Assembly: GCF_000724485.1 (NCBI RefSeq)
Contig: NZ_CP007739.1
Location: forward strand, 2,216,843 to 2,280,842
From: Bacillus methanolicus MGA3
GTDB lineage: Bacteria > Bacillota > Bacilli > Bacillales > Cytobacillaceae
Reading direction: 5' to 3'
Length of the DNA: 64,000 nucleotides
A program made the translations under genes and the position numbers. Every line of letters starts with the position of its first letter. The first letter of the stretch is position 1. The notes beneath the pieces are model-generated. The model was not told where the DNA came from, ran no database searches, and saw only the letters and a program-made list of their open reading frames with translations. This document shows, piece after piece, positions 26,440-36,028 of this stretch.

Positions 26440-28309
26440 GCATTTTCGCCTCCATTTCCTCTAAAAGGGCAGAAACGACTTTGTAACAATTGCTTTTTAC
26501 ATGGATAAACTCGTCGATTCCGCTGGAAAGCCAATCTTTCTCCTCGCCTGCATTCGGCAGACCTGCTAAGAAAAGCTTGATGGATGGGAAAAGTTTCTTG
26601 ATTTCACGCACAAAATCCATTCCTATTTCCGCATACTGTTCGTTGCTGCCGCATAAACAATAGTGTTGAAAACCTGTTTCCCTGATAAATGAAAAAGCTT
26701 GTTCTTTTTCTGTGATTTCTCCGCTCTGTATTCCTTCAATTCCTCCTGGGGCGATAAATCCTGTGATAAAATCTGCCCGTGCTTTGTGCTGTTTTAACTC
26801 TCCCAGACAGATCAATCCAACTGCTAGCTTTCTTCCCAATTTATCTGCTAATTGCTCTGAACGGCGGCGGAGTTTTTCAAATGGCTCTGATAAACGGATT
26901 TGCGGGATTGACTCCACCATTTCTTTTTTATCTGATTCGGATATATTCGCAGGCGCTTCAGTCAACTGCAATGGCTTGTCATTAAGGTTAGCATAAATAT
27001 TTGTACCGATTATGCTTTGTTTTCTTGTATTAACATCCATTTGCCTTTTTTCACGGATTTCACTTATTTGCTTTTGAAGCCATCCAGTTTTCATTACTTC
27101 AAAAATTCCGCCGAGATCATCGATTTGCAAAAAAAGTTCCCAAGATTTTTTTGCAAGTTCATTTGTTAAATGCTCGATATACCATGAACCTCCCGCCGGA
27201 TCAACCGTTTTATTCAGATGGGCTTCTTCTTTTAAAATCAACTGTGTATTTCGTGCAATTCGGTCAGAAAAAGACGTAAAATTATTTTCCGGTTCGTTAT
27301 ACGGGCTTACATGCAAGTATTGGATGCCTCCGAGCACAGCTGCAAATGCTTCATTTCCGCTGCGAAGCAAATTCACGTACGGATCATATGCCGTTTTCGT
27401 TACCTTTGAAGTTTCGGCTGCGATAATCATTTTTCTGTTTTCCGGCTGTGCCTCATATGCCTCTGTTATTTTGTTCCAGAGTATCCTTGCCGCGCGTATT
27501 TTCGCAATTTCCATAAAGAAATTAGCCCCGATGGAAAATTTAAATACGATCTTCGATAAAATTTTTTCCAATGGAAGTTCCCGGTCAAGCAATTCCTGGA
27601 TGTGGAAAACAGCGACAGAAAGACCGGCAGCTAGTTCTTGAACAGCATTAGCTCCTCCATTATGATATGGAGTCGCATCGACGAGAATTGTTTTTAAATG
27701 AGGCATATATTGATCTGCTTTTTTAATGACCTCTGCCCATTCGTCGTAAAGCTCACTCAACTTTATTGGCAAAGATCCCTGTTCTGCAAAAATCGCAATC
27801 GGATCCATCCCTGTAAAACCTGTAATTGTTTCACCTGGATCTCCAGCTAAATCGAGAAGAGTCTCTATAAAATCAAATTGAAATAATTTAGCATTCACAC
27901 TGAAAGGATATTTATCATAGATAGTACCGATGATTTCCTTAAGGCAACCAATCGTATCCGCATTGACCTCAAAGGAAATGGATGTCTGTCCTTTTTCCAA
28001 TGCCGACAAAAGACTTGCTTTCAATTCATCGATTTTTTTGTATTTAATCGTCTGTGCAACGTGCCAATCATTTTCATAGTATCCAAGAGGATAGATCCCT
28101 CTTCTATAATCCGGGAAGCCTGGAAATTGTGATATTTCACAATCGACCTCATCCTCTGCAGAATAAAGCGGTTTCAATTTTATGTTTTCATATGTGTATC
28201 TTGTAAGTGAATCTAGCGATTTTCCTTTTAAACTTTTTTCGGCTGCCTCTTTCCATTCATCTGTTGAGACAGCCGGAAATTGTTCATTTTTCATTTCGTT
28301 AATGGTCAT
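26429..28309 (-). CDS. mutA: Methylmalonyl-CoA mutase small subunit
   Basis: Non-catalytic partner of MutB, 626 aa. It keeps the barrel domain ([19 protein letters not shown] parallels the MutB channel motif) and a Rossmann-like C-terminal domain. It lacks the cobalamin-binding DxHxxG; the matching place reads [12 protein letters not shown], as expected for the small chain. ATG 28309 has no RBS of its own: AGAAGGGAGGG lies 28 bp upstream, in front of a nine-codon leader ORF whose stop overlaps this ATG. Its promoter is near 28.4 kb. Confidence 0.94.
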   Translation of the reverse strand: MTINEMKNEQFPAVSTDEWKEAAEKSLKGKSLDSLTRYTYENIKLKPLYSAEDEVDCEISQFPGFPDYRRGIYPLGYYENDWHVAQTIKYKKIDELKASLLSALEKGQTSISFEVNADTIGCLKEIIGTIYDKYPFSVNAKLFQFDFIETLLDLAGDPGETITGFTGMDPIAIFAEQGSLPIKLSELYDEWAEVIKKADQYMPHLKTILVDATPYHNGGANAVQELAAGLSVAVFHIQELLDRELPLEKILSKIVFKFSIGANFFMEIAKIRAARILWNKITEAYEAQPENRKMIIAAETSKVTKTAYDPYVNLLRSGNEAFAAVLGGIQYLHVSPYNEPENNFTSFSDRIARNTQLILKEEAHLNKTVDPAGGSWYIEHLTNELAKKSWELFLQIDDLGGIFEVMKTGWLQKQISEIREKRQMDVNTRKQSIIGTNIYANLNDKPLQLTEAPANISESDKKEMVESIPQIRLSEPFEKLRRRSEQLADKLGRKLAVGLICLGELKQHKARADFITGFIAPGGIEGIQSGEITEKEQAFSFIRETGFQHYCLCGSNEQYAEIGMDFVREIKKLFPSIKLFLAGLPNAGEEKDWLSSGIDEFIHVKSNCYKVVSALLEEMEAKMHEE

Positions 28310-28335
28310 ATTACGCTGCCATAAACCAGCAGCAT
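28306..28335 (-). CDS. Possible leader peptide coupled to mutA
   Basis: ATG 28335 opens nine codons (MLLVYGSVI) ending in TGA at 28308-28306, which overlaps the mutA ATG as ATGA. The strong AGAAGGGAGGG lies right before this ATG with only 1 nt between, which is short. The mutA start has no RBS of its own, so reinitiation after the leader is plausible. Coding status is inferred from layout only. Confidence 0.4.
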   Translation of the reverse strand: MLLVYGSVI

Positions 28336-28405
28336 TCCCTCCCTTCTGTTATAGATGAGGCCATTAAACAGTAGTAAAATTCAAAATTATTTATGTACAT
28401 TTATT

Positions 28406-28434
28406 ATTTTAGTATATATAATTGAAAGTCGCAA
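28406..28434 (-). promoter_or_regulatory. Promoter of mutA-mutB-meaB
   Basis: Minus-strand TTGCGA (28429-28434) and TAAAAT (28406-28411) with a 17-bp spacer, about 100 bp upstream of mutA. Confidence 0.55.
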
Positions 28435-28573
28435 TGACCACTAAATTCGTTAAATGATTGAGGGACTGGTTCCCAACAATGTGATTCGAAATAATGAAAT
28501 TGACTTTTATTTTGGAAAAGAGGATAGCTCAAACCTCCATGGAATATCAGCCGCCACAATCGAATCTTCTAAA

Positions 28574-28700
28574 TAAGACTCCGTATAAAAATCAAAGGAT
28601 CAGGCCCCTCCCATTTAACATTTAGATAAAAGCTAATTAAAATCATTCTATATATAAGCATTGTGGAGGGAGCCTGACCCTTATGAGTCAGCCTCTTCTT
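28574..28700. repeat. Dispersed long-hairpin repeat, copy C, also the bkd operon terminator
   Basis: Inner arms GGATCAGGCCCCTCCCA and TGGAGGGAGCCTGACCC pair with small bulges. The right outer arm TTATGAGTCAGCCTC is intact but the left one is worn to AAGACTC. Read on the minus strand, the inner stem ends in TTTGATTTTTAT, so it can end the bkd transcript 6-130 bp after bkdB. Confidence 0.8.
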
Positions 28701-28705
28701 ATGGC

Positions 28706-30013
28706 TTAATAAACTGAAGTATTTTCTTTGGATATATTTTCAAGGATTTCTTTTACACGCTGCAGGAATTTTCCGCAAATCAAACCGTCAAGCACTCGGT
28801 GATCAAGGGACAAGCACAGGTTTACCATATCACGAACAGCGATCATTCCATTATTCATAACAACCGGTCGCTTTACGATGGATTCAACTTGAAGTAGTGC
28901 TGCCTGAGGATAATTAATAATTCCCATAGACTGGACTGAACCAAACGAACCTGTATTGTTGACAGTAAATGTTCCGCCTTGCATATCTTCTGCTTTCAGT
29001 TTGCCGGCCCTAGCCTTTGTTGCAAGTTCCGAGATTTCGCGGGCAATCCCCTTGATCGTTTTCTCATCGGCATGTTTAATAACCGGCACATACAATGCGT
29101 CGTCTTTCGCAACTGCGATTGAAATATTAATATCTTTCTTTTGAATGATTTTATCCCCTGCCCACATCGAGTTAATTTGTGGGAACTCTTTAAGAGCCTG
29201 GGCAACAGCTTTCACGAAGAAGGAAAAGTAAGTTAAATTAAAGCCTTCTTTCTTTTTAAATTCTTCTTTAATGGAGTCGCGGTACACAACAAGGTTTGTT
29301 ACATCGACTTCGATCATTGTCCAGGCATGCGGAACTTCATGTTTGCTGCGGACCATATTGGCTGCAATCGCTTTGCGAACGCCTGTAACTGGAATTTCAA
29401 TATCACCGGGAACTGTCGGAATGTTAGATGCAGGTGTTGCTTCTTTATCTGCAGGTTGTTTTGAAAGCGGATGTTCAGAAGTATTTTGTTGTTTAACCTG
29501 AGCAGAATCAGCTTGAACAGCTGCCGGTTTTTCACCTAGGCTTGGAATATTTCCAGATTCAATTAATTTTTTCAGATCCTTACGGGTAATCCTACCGCCC
29601 GCACCAGTTCCTTTAACTTTGGAAAGATCAATGCCGTGTTCTTGAGAAAGCTTAAGTACAGCAGGTGAATAGCGGACTTTATTTTCATGTTCAGCAGTGA
29701 TATGTGCTGCTTGCTGCGTTTCTTCTTCATCTTTCCCTTCATTTTTTTCCTGATTTTCATCTGTATTTCCGCCTTCTACTTCAATCGTACAAATTATTTC
29801 GCTTACTGCTAATGTATCTCCCTCTGCAGCATTCAGCTCTTTTATTGTTCCTGTAAAAGATGATGGAACTTCTGCAGTTACTTTATCAGTCATTACTTCC
29901 GCAAGCGGGTCGTATTTGTTTACTTTATCTCCAACAGAAACTAACCATTTACTAACTGTTCCTTCTGTTACACTTTCTCCAAGCTGAGGCATTTTTATTT
30001 GTTTTATAGTCAA
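28706..30013 (-). CDS. bkdB: Branched-chain 2-oxoacid dehydrogenase E2 (lipoyl acyltransferase)
   Basis: Core acyltransferase of the branched-chain keto-acid dehydrogenase complex, 435 aa. The N-terminal lipoyl domain carries Lys44 in EVMTDKVTAEV. An acidic linker (EENEGKDEEE type) leads to the E1/E3-binding domain YSPAVLKLSQEHGIDLSKVKGTGAGGRITRKDL, then a long Gln/Ser/Pro-rich linker. The catalytic domain ends with the active-site histidine in LSLDHRVLDG. TTG 30013 follows GGAGG by 8 nt. It is the last gene of the operon. Confidence 0.96.
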   Translation of the reverse strand: MTIKQIKMPQLGESVTEGTVSKWLVSVGDKVNKYDPLAEVMTDKVTAEVPSSFTGTIKELNAAEGDTLAVSEIICTIEVEGGNTDENQEKNEGKDEEETQQAAHITAEHENKVRYSPAVLKLSQEHGIDLSKVKGTGAGGRITRKDLKKLIESGNIPSLGEKPAAVQADSAQVKQQNTSEHPLSKQPADKEATPASNIPTVPGDIEIPVTGVRKAIAANMVRSKHEVPHAWTMIEVDVTNLVVYRDSIKEEFKKKEGFNLTYFSFFVKAVAQALKEFPQINSMWAGDKIIQKKDINISIAVAKDDALYVPVIKHADEKTIKGIAREISELATKARAGKLKAEDMQGGTFTVNNTGSFGSVQSMGIINYPQAALLQVESIVKRPVVMNNGMIAVRDMVNLCLSLDHRVLDGLICGKFLQRVKEILENISKENTSVY

Positions 30014-30053
30014 TGGTTAAACCTCCTTCTTGTGCTGCATTTCCGTACTCTTT

Positions 30054-31037
30054 TTAAAATTCTGCAAGTTCGCGCATTGCTTTTTCAACTTTGTCAGGAT
30101 TTATCATAAAGAATTTTTCCATTGTCGGTGCATATGGCATCGCCGGTACATCTGGACCTGCAAGTCGTTTAATTGGCGCGTCAAGATCAAATAAGCAGTT
30201 TTCTGCAATAATCGCGGAAACTTCACTTATAATGCTTCCTTCTTTGTTATCTTCTGTAACTAGAAGAACCTTTCCTGTTTTTGAAGCTGCCTCAATAATG
30301 GCTTCTTTATCTAGAGGATAAACGGTTCTTAAATCTAGAATGTGAGCGGAAATGCCTTCTTTCGCCAACCTTTCTGCAGCCTGAAGCGCAAAATGAACAC
30401 ATAAACCGTACGTAATCACAGTAATGTCTTCCCCTTCCCGTTTTACATCAGCTTTGCCGATAGGAAGCACATAATCATCTTCAGGCACTTCGCCTTTAAT
30501 CAGACGGTATGCGCGTTTATGTTCAAAGAATAATACCGGATCATCATCACGAATTGCTGCCTTTAATAAACCTTTCACATCATACGGTGTGGAAGGCATA
30601 ACAATTTTCAAGCCAGGCTGGTTTGCAAATATTGCTTCGACTGATTGTGAATGATAAAGAGCACCGTGAACACCGCCGCCATAAGGAGCACGAATGACAA
30701 TTGGACAGTTCCAGTCGTTGTTTGAACGATAGCGTATTCTAGCAGCCTCAGAAATTATTTGATTAACAGCAGGCATAATAAAATCTGCAAATTGCATTTC
30801 AGCAATTGGCCTCATACCGTACATAGCGGCTCCAATTCCGACACCAGCGATTGCCGATTCTGCAAGCGGCGTATCAATTACCCGTTCTTCACCAAATTTT
30901 TCATAGAGTCCTTGAGTTGCCTTAAAAACTCCTCCTTTTCTCCCAACGTCTTCACCTAAAATAAAAACTCGAGGATCTCTTTCCATCTCTTCACGAATGG
31001 CCATTGTTACTGCATCAATATAAGAAATTACCGCCAT
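30054..31037 (-). CDS. bkdAB: Branched-chain 2-oxoacid dehydrogenase E1 beta
   Basis: Beta chain of the thiamine-diphosphate E1 component, 327 aa. GEDVGRKGGVFKATQGL, the DTPLAESAIAGVGIGAA segment and EMQFADFIMPAVNQI around the TPP-binding and interface regions are standard for this family, as is APYGGGVHGALYHSQSVEA. ATG 31037 follows AAGGGGGAACGAAC. It follows bkdAA by 12 bp, so the alpha and beta chains are co-translated closely and assemble as an alpha2beta2 E1. Confidence 0.96.
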   Translation of the reverse strand: MAVISYIDAVTMAIREEMERDPRVFILGEDVGRKGGVFKATQGLYEKFGEERVIDTPLAESAIAGVGIGAAMYGMRPIAEMQFADFIMPAVNQIISEAARIRYRSNNDWNCPIVIRAPYGGGVHGALYHSQSVEAIFANQPGLKIVMPSTPYDVKGLLKAAIRDDDPVLFFEHKRAYRLIKGEVPEDDYVLPIGKADVKREGEDITVITYGLCVHFALQAAERLAKEGISAHILDLRTVYPLDKEAIIEAASKTGKVLLVTEDNKEGSIISEVSAIIAENCLFDLDAPIKRLAGPDVPAMPYAPTMEKFFMINPDKVEKAMRELAEF

Positions 31038-31049
31038 GTTCGTTCCCCC

Positions 31050-32045
31050 TTACTTCTCAGCATAAACATGTTTCAACGCGTGTTCCGGTTCTGCATACGG
31101 CGCATTTTCAGCATAGTCTGTCGCTTCATTTACTATTTTCATAACACGGTCATTAATTTCTTTTTCTAAAACATCGTCCATTACTCCGACTTCTTTTAAA
31201 TAAGCTCCAAAAGTAATAATCGGATCCTTTGTTTTTGCTGCAGCCAACTCATCAGGAGCACGATAACTTCGGTCGTCATCATCTGATGAATGAGGGGTTA
31301 AGCGATAGGTAATTGCCTCAATTAATGTTGGTCCCTCACCGCGGCGTCCGCGGTCTGCCGCTTCTTTTACGATCCTATAAACTTCAAGAGGATCGTTTCC
31401 ATCCACTGTATAGCCGGGCATTCCATAACCGATTGCACGGTCGGAAACCTTCTCGCAAGCTACTTGTTTTTCATATGGAACTGAAATAGCATATTTGTTG
31501 TTTTCACACATGAAAATAACAGGCAATTTATGAACTCCCGCAAAGTTTGCACCTTCATGGAAATCTCCTTGGTTGGATGATCCTTCACCAAAGGTTACTA
31601 ATGCTACGAGATCTTTCCCATCCATTCGGCCTGCCAAAGCGATTCCGACAGCATGTGGTACTTGTGTTGTAACCGGAGAAGAACCTGTCACTATACGATT
31701 TTTCTTTTTGCTGAAATGTCCGGGCATTTGGCGGCCTCCTGAATTAGGATCTTCAGCTTTTGCAAATCCGGAAAGCATTAATTCTCTTGCCGTCATACCA
31801 AAAGTTAACACTATTCCCATATCACGGTAATAAGGCAATACGTAGTCTTTTTCTCGATCAAGAGCAAACGCTGCACCAACTTGAGCTGCCTCTTGACCCT
31901 GGCAAGAAATGACGAAAGGAATTTTTCCGGCACGGTTTAAAAGCCACATGCGCTCATCAATACGGCGCGCCATAAGCATAGTTTCATACATTTCCAACAC
32001 ATTTTCATCGCTTAAACCTAAAGCTTTATGCCGATTTTCAGCCAT
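31050..32045 (-). CDS. bkdAA: Branched-chain 2-oxoacid dehydrogenase E1 alpha
   Basis: Alpha chain of E1, 331 aa, which decarboxylates branched 2-oxo acids on thiamine diphosphate. The TPP-binding motif GEGSSNQGDFHEGANFAG...ENNKYAIS is present, and the phosphorylation-loop-like YRLTPHSSDDDDRSYR holds the conserved His-Ser pair. ATG 32045 follows GGAGGTTAAGTGAA. An 81-bp gap separating it from lpdV contains a small hairpin related to the dispersed repeats. Confidence 0.96.
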   Translation of the reverse strand: MAENRHKALGLSDENVLEMYETMLMARRIDERMWLLNRAGKIPFVISCQGQEAAQVGAAFALDREKDYVLPYYRDMGIVLTFGMTARELMLSGFAKAEDPNSGGRQMPGHFSKKKNRIVTGSSPVTTQVPHAVGIALAGRMDGKDLVALVTFGEGSSNQGDFHEGANFAGVHKLPVIFMCENNKYAISVPYEKQVACEKVSDRAIGYGMPGYTVDGNDPLEVYRIVKEAADRGRRGEGPTLIEAITYRLTPHSSDDDDRSYRAPDELAAAKTKDPIITFGAYLKEVGVMDDVLEKEINDRVMKIVNEATDYAENAPYAEPEHALKHVYAEK

Positions 32046-32070
32046 TTCACTTAACCTCCTAAATCAATAT

Positions 32071-32127
32071 GCGGGGTCTCGCCCTTATCACTTTAACGCA
32101 TTAACGCACGAAGGGGGTCTGGCCCTT
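32071..32127. repeat. Partial copy E of the dispersed repeat inside the bkd operon
   Basis: Two copies of the core GGGGTCTSGCCCTT (32073 and 32114 region) flank an AT-rich stretch with CATTAACGCA. The outer GAGGCTGACTCA arms are missing. It lies between lpdV and bkdAA and extends to the lpdV stop. Confidence 0.5.
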
Positions 32128-33548
32128 TACAAATGGATTGCTTTTCCATCTACTGCGAGTGCGGCTTCTCCGATTGCTTCTGATAATGTTGGATGCGGGT
32201 GAATGGTATGGGCAACTTCCCAAGGGGTCGCATCTAGGACACGCGCTAATCCTGCTTCAGAAATCATATCGGTTACATGTGGGCCGATCATATGGACTCC
32301 AAGAATATCATCTGTTTCCTCGTTTGCAACAATTTTAACAAAGCCGTCTGATTCTCCGAGTACAAGAGCCTTTCCAATAGCACGAAATGAGAATTTACCC
32401 ACTTTTATTTTGTATCCTTTTTCTTTCGCTTCATCTTCAGTTAAACCGATGCTTGCTGCTTCCGGATTACTATATATGCATTTTGATACATGACTGTAAT
32501 CAATAGGAGATGGATTTTGTCCGGCAATATGCTCAACAGCTACAATTCCTTCATGGGATGCTACATGGGCAAGCTGCAAGCCGCCGATGCAATCTCCAAT
32601 TGCATAAATATGAGATTCTTTCGTTTGAAAGTATTCATTTACTGCAATATAGCCTTTTTCAATTTGAATATCTGTATTTTCAAGGCCAATCCCTTCAATA
32701 TTTGCCTGGCGCCCAACTGAAACTAGAATTTTTTCCGCTTTAAATTCTTTTGCCTCGCCTTTTATTTCTGCGGAAATGATTACCCCGTCACCCTTTTGAA
32801 GAGTTTCAGGAAGAACTTTGGCACTTGTTACAGTATTAACGCCTTTCTTTTTCATCAACCGCTGCATTTCTTTAGAAATCTCTTTATCTTCAGTTGGAAT
32901 AATCCGATCAGCATACTCTATCACCGTTACGTCAACACCGAAATCTGAAAGCATGGATGCCCACTCTATGCCAATGACACCTCCGCCTACAATAATGATT
33001 GATTTCGGGAGAGATTCCATGGCTAAAGCTTCATCAGAAGTCATAACAAACTCATTGTCAGGTTCTAATCCTGGAAGGGTTCGTGGCCGCGATCCAGTTG
33101 CAATGATCACATTTTTTGGAATAAGCATTTCATTTTCTTCCCCGCTGTTCATCTCAACGGAAATTGTACCTGGCATCGGTGAAAAAATGGACGGTCCTAA
33201 AATTCGGCCGGTGCCTTCGTAAACATCGATTTTCCCCTGCTTCATTAAATGCTGTACACCCTTATGAAGCTGATCAACAATTTTATTTTTCCGCTCCTGT
33301 ACTTTGCCAAAGTTTAAGCTGACTTCATGCGCCATGACTCCAAATTCTTCTCCGCGTTTTGCAGTCGCAAATACCTCTGCACTTCTAAGAAGCGCTTTAC
33401 TAGGAATACATCCTTTATGCAGGCAGGTTCCTCCAAGTTTTCCTTTCTCAATGACGGCTGTTTTTAAGCCAAGCTGAGAGGCGCGAATTGCTGCCACATA
33501 ACCCCCGGTACCACCGCCAAGGATCACCAAATCATATTCTTGAGCCAC
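32127..33548 (-). CDS. lpdV: Dihydrolipoyl dehydrogenase (E3) of the branched-chain complex
   Basis: Flavoprotein reoxidising dihydrolipoamide with NAD+, 473 aa. The FAD motif GGGTGGYVAA starts at residue 11. The redox-active disulfide is Cys42-Cys47 in GGTCLHKGCIPSK. The NAD motif is VGGGVIGIEWASML and the C-terminal catalytic His-Glu pair is in HTIHPHPTLSEAIGEA. GTG 33548 follows GAGGAGGAACAATAA. Placement between buk and bkdAA marks it as the dedicated lpdV rather than the pyruvate dehydrogenase E3. Confidence 0.95.
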   Translation of the reverse strand: MAQEYDLVILGGGTGGYVAAIRASQLGLKTAVIEKGKLGGTCLHKGCIPSKALLRSAEVFATAKRGEEFGVMAHEVSLNFGKVQERKNKIVDQLHKGVQHLMKQGKIDVYEGTGRILGPSIFSPMPGTISVEMNSGEENEMLIPKNVIIATGSRPRTLPGLEPDNEFVMTSDEALAMESLPKSIIIVGGGVIGIEWASMLSDFGVDVTVIEYADRIIPTEDKEISKEMQRLMKKKGVNTVTSAKVLPETLQKGDGVIISAEIKGEAKEFKAEKILVSVGRQANIEGIGLENTDIQIEKGYIAVNEYFQTKESHIYAIGDCIGGLQLAHVASHEGIVAVEHIAGQNPSPIDYSHVSKCIYSNPEAASIGLTEDEAKEKGYKIKVGKFSFRAIGKALVLGESDGFVKIVANEETDDILGVHMIGPHVTDMISEAGLARVLDATPWEVAHTIHPHPTLSEAIGEAALAVDGKAIHL

Positions 33549-33562
33549 TTATTGTTCCTCCT

Positions 33563-34672
33563 CTATATTACGATCTCTGCATGTTTCGCTTTCCCAAAAT
33601 ATTCCTTTACTTCTTCTTCTTCACGCAATACCCTCAAAGCACCTTCTGCCAATGCTTGCAGTTCATTTTCACCCGGATAGACAATCACGTCCGCGATCCA
33701 ATTGATCCGTTCGATGATTGCCTTTACAAATTCTTTTCCGTATGCAAGACCGCCTGTTAAAACAATTGCATCTACTTTACCAGCTAAAACCGCACTTGCA
33801 GCGCCAATTTCCTTTGCAACTTGGTATGCCATTGCAAAATAAATGAGCTCTGCTTTTTTGTCGCCTTGTTCAATCATTTTTTCCACTTCTATTGCGTCCT
33901 TTGTACCAAGATATGCAACAAGGCCGCCCTGTCCGACAAGATTTTTCATAATTTCTTCCCTGTCATAGTCACCGGAGAAACAAAGGCTGACTAAATCTCC
34001 TGCAGGCACGGTGCCTGCCCGCTCAGGACTGAATGGGCCATCGCCGTCAAGACCATTATTAACATCAATCACTCTTCCCTTTTTATGGGCACCAACAGTA
34101 ATTCCGCCTCCCATATGAGCAACAATCAGATTGAGTTCTTCATATTTCTTTCCGAATTCTTTAGCAACTCTTCGTGCTACCGATTTTTGGTTAAGCGCAT
34201 GGAAAATACTTTTTCTTTCAATGAGTGAAAATCCGGAAATACGGGCAATCGGATCAAGTTCGTCTACGACAACCGGGTCTACAATAAAAGCTGGAATGTT
34301 TAAGCCTGACGCAATCTCGTAAGCAAGAATTCCACCGAGATTGGAAGCATGCTGCCCCGCATAGCCTTCACGAAGATCAGAAAGCATTTGTTCATTTACA
34401 GCATATGTACCTCCCTCTATTGGTCTTAATAAACCGCCTCGACCGCATACGGCACTCAACTTTGAAATATTAATTCCTTCGTTATCAAGTGTTTCAAGAA
34501 TTGTTTTCTTGCGAAATTCGTATTGAGAAATAATGTCCTCAAAAGAATTGATCATATCAGCATCATGTCGAATTATTTTTTCTAGAACGGATATCTCATT
34601 ATCGAAAACTCCTATTTTCGTTGATGTAGAACCAGGATTGATCGCGAGTATCCGATATTTTTTTTCTTGCAA
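33563..34672 (-). CDS. buk: Butyrate kinase (branched-chain fatty acid kinase)
   Basis: Acetate/sugar-kinase fold enzyme of 369 aa that makes ATP and a (branched) fatty acid from acyl phosphate. Motifs include [16 protein letters not shown] (phosphate 1), [36 protein letters not shown], and [14 protein letters not shown] place the start at TTG 34672, because AGATGGAGG (including the ATG at 34687) works as its RBS with 8 nt spacing. With ptb it forms the acyl-CoA to acyl-phosphate to acid branch of the bkd operon. Confidence 0.93.
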   Translation of the reverse strand: MQEKKYRILAINPGSTSTKIGVFDNEISVLEKIIRHDADMINSFEDIISQYEFRKKTILETLDNEGINISKLSAVCGRGGLLRPIEGGTYAVNEQMLSDLREGYAGQHASNLGGILAYEIASGLNIPAFIVDPVVVDELDPIARISGFSLIERKSIFHALNQKSVARRVAKEFGKKYEELNLIVAHMGGGITVGAHKKGRVIDVNNGLDGDGPFSPERAGTVPAGDLVSLCFSGDYDREEIMKNLVGQGGLVAYLGTKDAIEVEKMIEQGDKKAELIYFAMAYQVAKEIGAASAVLAGKVDAIVLTGGLAYGKEFVKAIIERINWIADVIVYPGENELQALAEGALRVLREEEEVKEYFGKAKHAEIVI

Positions 34673-34760
34673 CGTCGTAACCTCCATCTAATAAGAACAA
34701 CCACTGTATCATTACTAAAATATATCTCAAAATCCTTTTCCCGGTATCTTTTACAAATAT

Positions 34761-34889
34761 GGAAAGGGGGCTGGCTCACAAGGGTCTGACTCCCTCCAAC
34801 AATGAGAATATATAGAGTGGTTTTAATACTGGTTGTATATATTGTATTGGAGGGGTCTGGCCCTTTGTTTTTGAGTCAGCCCCTTTTCC
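34761..34889. repeat. Dispersed long-hairpin repeat, copy D, inside the bkd operon
   Basis: Outer arms GGAAAGGGGGCTGGCTCA and TGAGTCAGCCCCTTTTCC pair with small imperfections. Inner arms GGGTCTGACTCCCTCCAA and TTGGAGGGGTCTGGCCC follow, around an AT-rich loop. It lies between bcd and buk. The minus-strand 3' end is CCTTTCC without a U-tract, so readthrough seems likely. Confidence 0.85.
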
Positions 34890-34902
34890 AATAAAACAAT
34901 TT

Positions 34903-35997
34903 TTAACGACGGCTTAAAATATTGTGGCCGTTTTGCAGGAATTGACTGCGTGAATTGCGTACTCTTTCAATCCGCTCTTCAGCCATGCGGTCTGCAGCCA
35001 GGTATGTTGGAATACCATCACGTTTTGCAATTTCAATGACTCTTTCAATATTGTTGTAGATCGATTCTACTTTTTTCATCGCACGGTCACGATTATAACC
35101 GTAAAGCTCATCGGCAACATTGATCACTCCGCCAGCGTTGATAACATAATCTGGTGCATAGATTATTCCCATTTCATGAATCATATCACCGTGGCGAGAA
35201 TCTTTTAATTGATTGTTCGCTGCACCTGCAATAACTTTTGCTTTCATTTGAGGAATTGTTTCATCATTAATGACGCCGCCAAGTGCACATGGGGCATAAA
35301 TATCACATTCAACTCCATAAATTTCATTTGGATCAACCGCTTTGGCGCCAAATTCTTCGGCTGCTCGCTGAACGGCTTCTTTATTGATATCAGTCACGAT
35401 TAATTGAGCGCCTTCTTCATGAAGGTGGCGGCACAAGTTATATGCAACGTTTCCAACACCTTGAACAGCAATTACTTTTCCTTCCAATGAATCTGTTCCA
35501 AAAGCTTCTTTAGCTGCTGCTTTCATACCGCGGTAAACTCCGTATGCTGTAACAGGCGAAGGATTTCCTGAAGAACCAAATGCTGGTGAAATACCTGTTA
35601 CATAATCAGTTTCTTCATGAATAAGGTCCATGTCTGCAACAGTAGTACCAACATCCTCAGCTGTGATATAACGGCCATTTAGCCCTTGGATATAACGGCC
35701 AAATGCCCGGAACATTTCTTCATTCTTATCTTTTCGCGGATCGCCGATAATAACAGTTTTTCCTCCGCCAAGATTCAAGCCAGCAGCTGCGTTTTTATAT
35801 GTCATTCCTCGTGCTAAACGCAGCGCATCTTCAATTGCTTCTTCCTCTGAATTATAAGTCCACATGCGTGTTCCGCCTAGAGCCGGTCCAAGCGTTGTAT
35901 CATGAATCGCAATAATTGCTTTTAAACCTGATTGTTTGTCCTGGCAAAAAATTAGTTGTTCATAATCATATTTCTCTAAATATTCGAATATTTTCAT
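34903..35997 (-). CDS. bcd: Leucine dehydrogenase
   Basis: NAD-dependent oxidative deaminase of Leu, Val and Ile, supplying the 2-oxo acids for the Bkd complex. It is 364 aa from ATG 35997 ([15 protein letters not shown]), which follows GGAGG; an upstream frame of 28 codons runs back into ptb and lacks an RBS. The catalytic lysine region [14 protein letters not shown], the substrate-binding EDVGTT, and the NAD motif [10 protein letters not shown] are visible. It is the second gene of the operon, 31 bp after ptb. Confidence 0.96.
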   Translation of the reverse strand: MKIFEYLEKYDYEQLIFCQDKQSGLKAIIAIHDTTLGPALGGTRMWTYNSEEEAIEDALRLARGMTYKNAAAGLNLGGGKTVIIGDPRKDKNEEMFRAFGRYIQGLNGRYITAEDVGTTVADMDLIHEETDYVTGISPAFGSSGNPSPVTAYGVYRGMKAAAKEAFGTDSLEGKVIAVQGVGNVAYNLCRHLHEEGAQLIVTDINKEAVQRAAEEFGAKAVDPNEIYGVECDIYAPCALGGVINDETIPQMKAKVIAGAANNQLKDSRHGDMIHEMGIIYAPDYVINAGGVINVADELYGYNRDRAMKKVESIYNNIERVIEIAKRDGIPTYLAADRMAEERIERVRNSRSQFLQNGHNILSRR

Positions 35998-36028
35998 TGT
36001 AAATTTCCTCCACTGCGTTCGCGCATTT

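Noticed and set aside
34673..34687. ATG at 34687 as buk start (and likewise ATG 7051 for namA, 63987 for yqhR)
   Set aside because: In each case the ATG is part of an ATGGAGG ribosome binding site that serves a start 15 nt downstream matching the family N-terminus.
18981..34889. Hairpin repeats as insertion sequences or active MITEs
   Set aside because: No transposase, no clear target-site duplication, and arms diverge with compensation; several copies double as terminators. Passive or structural elements fit better, though a MITE origin is not excluded.
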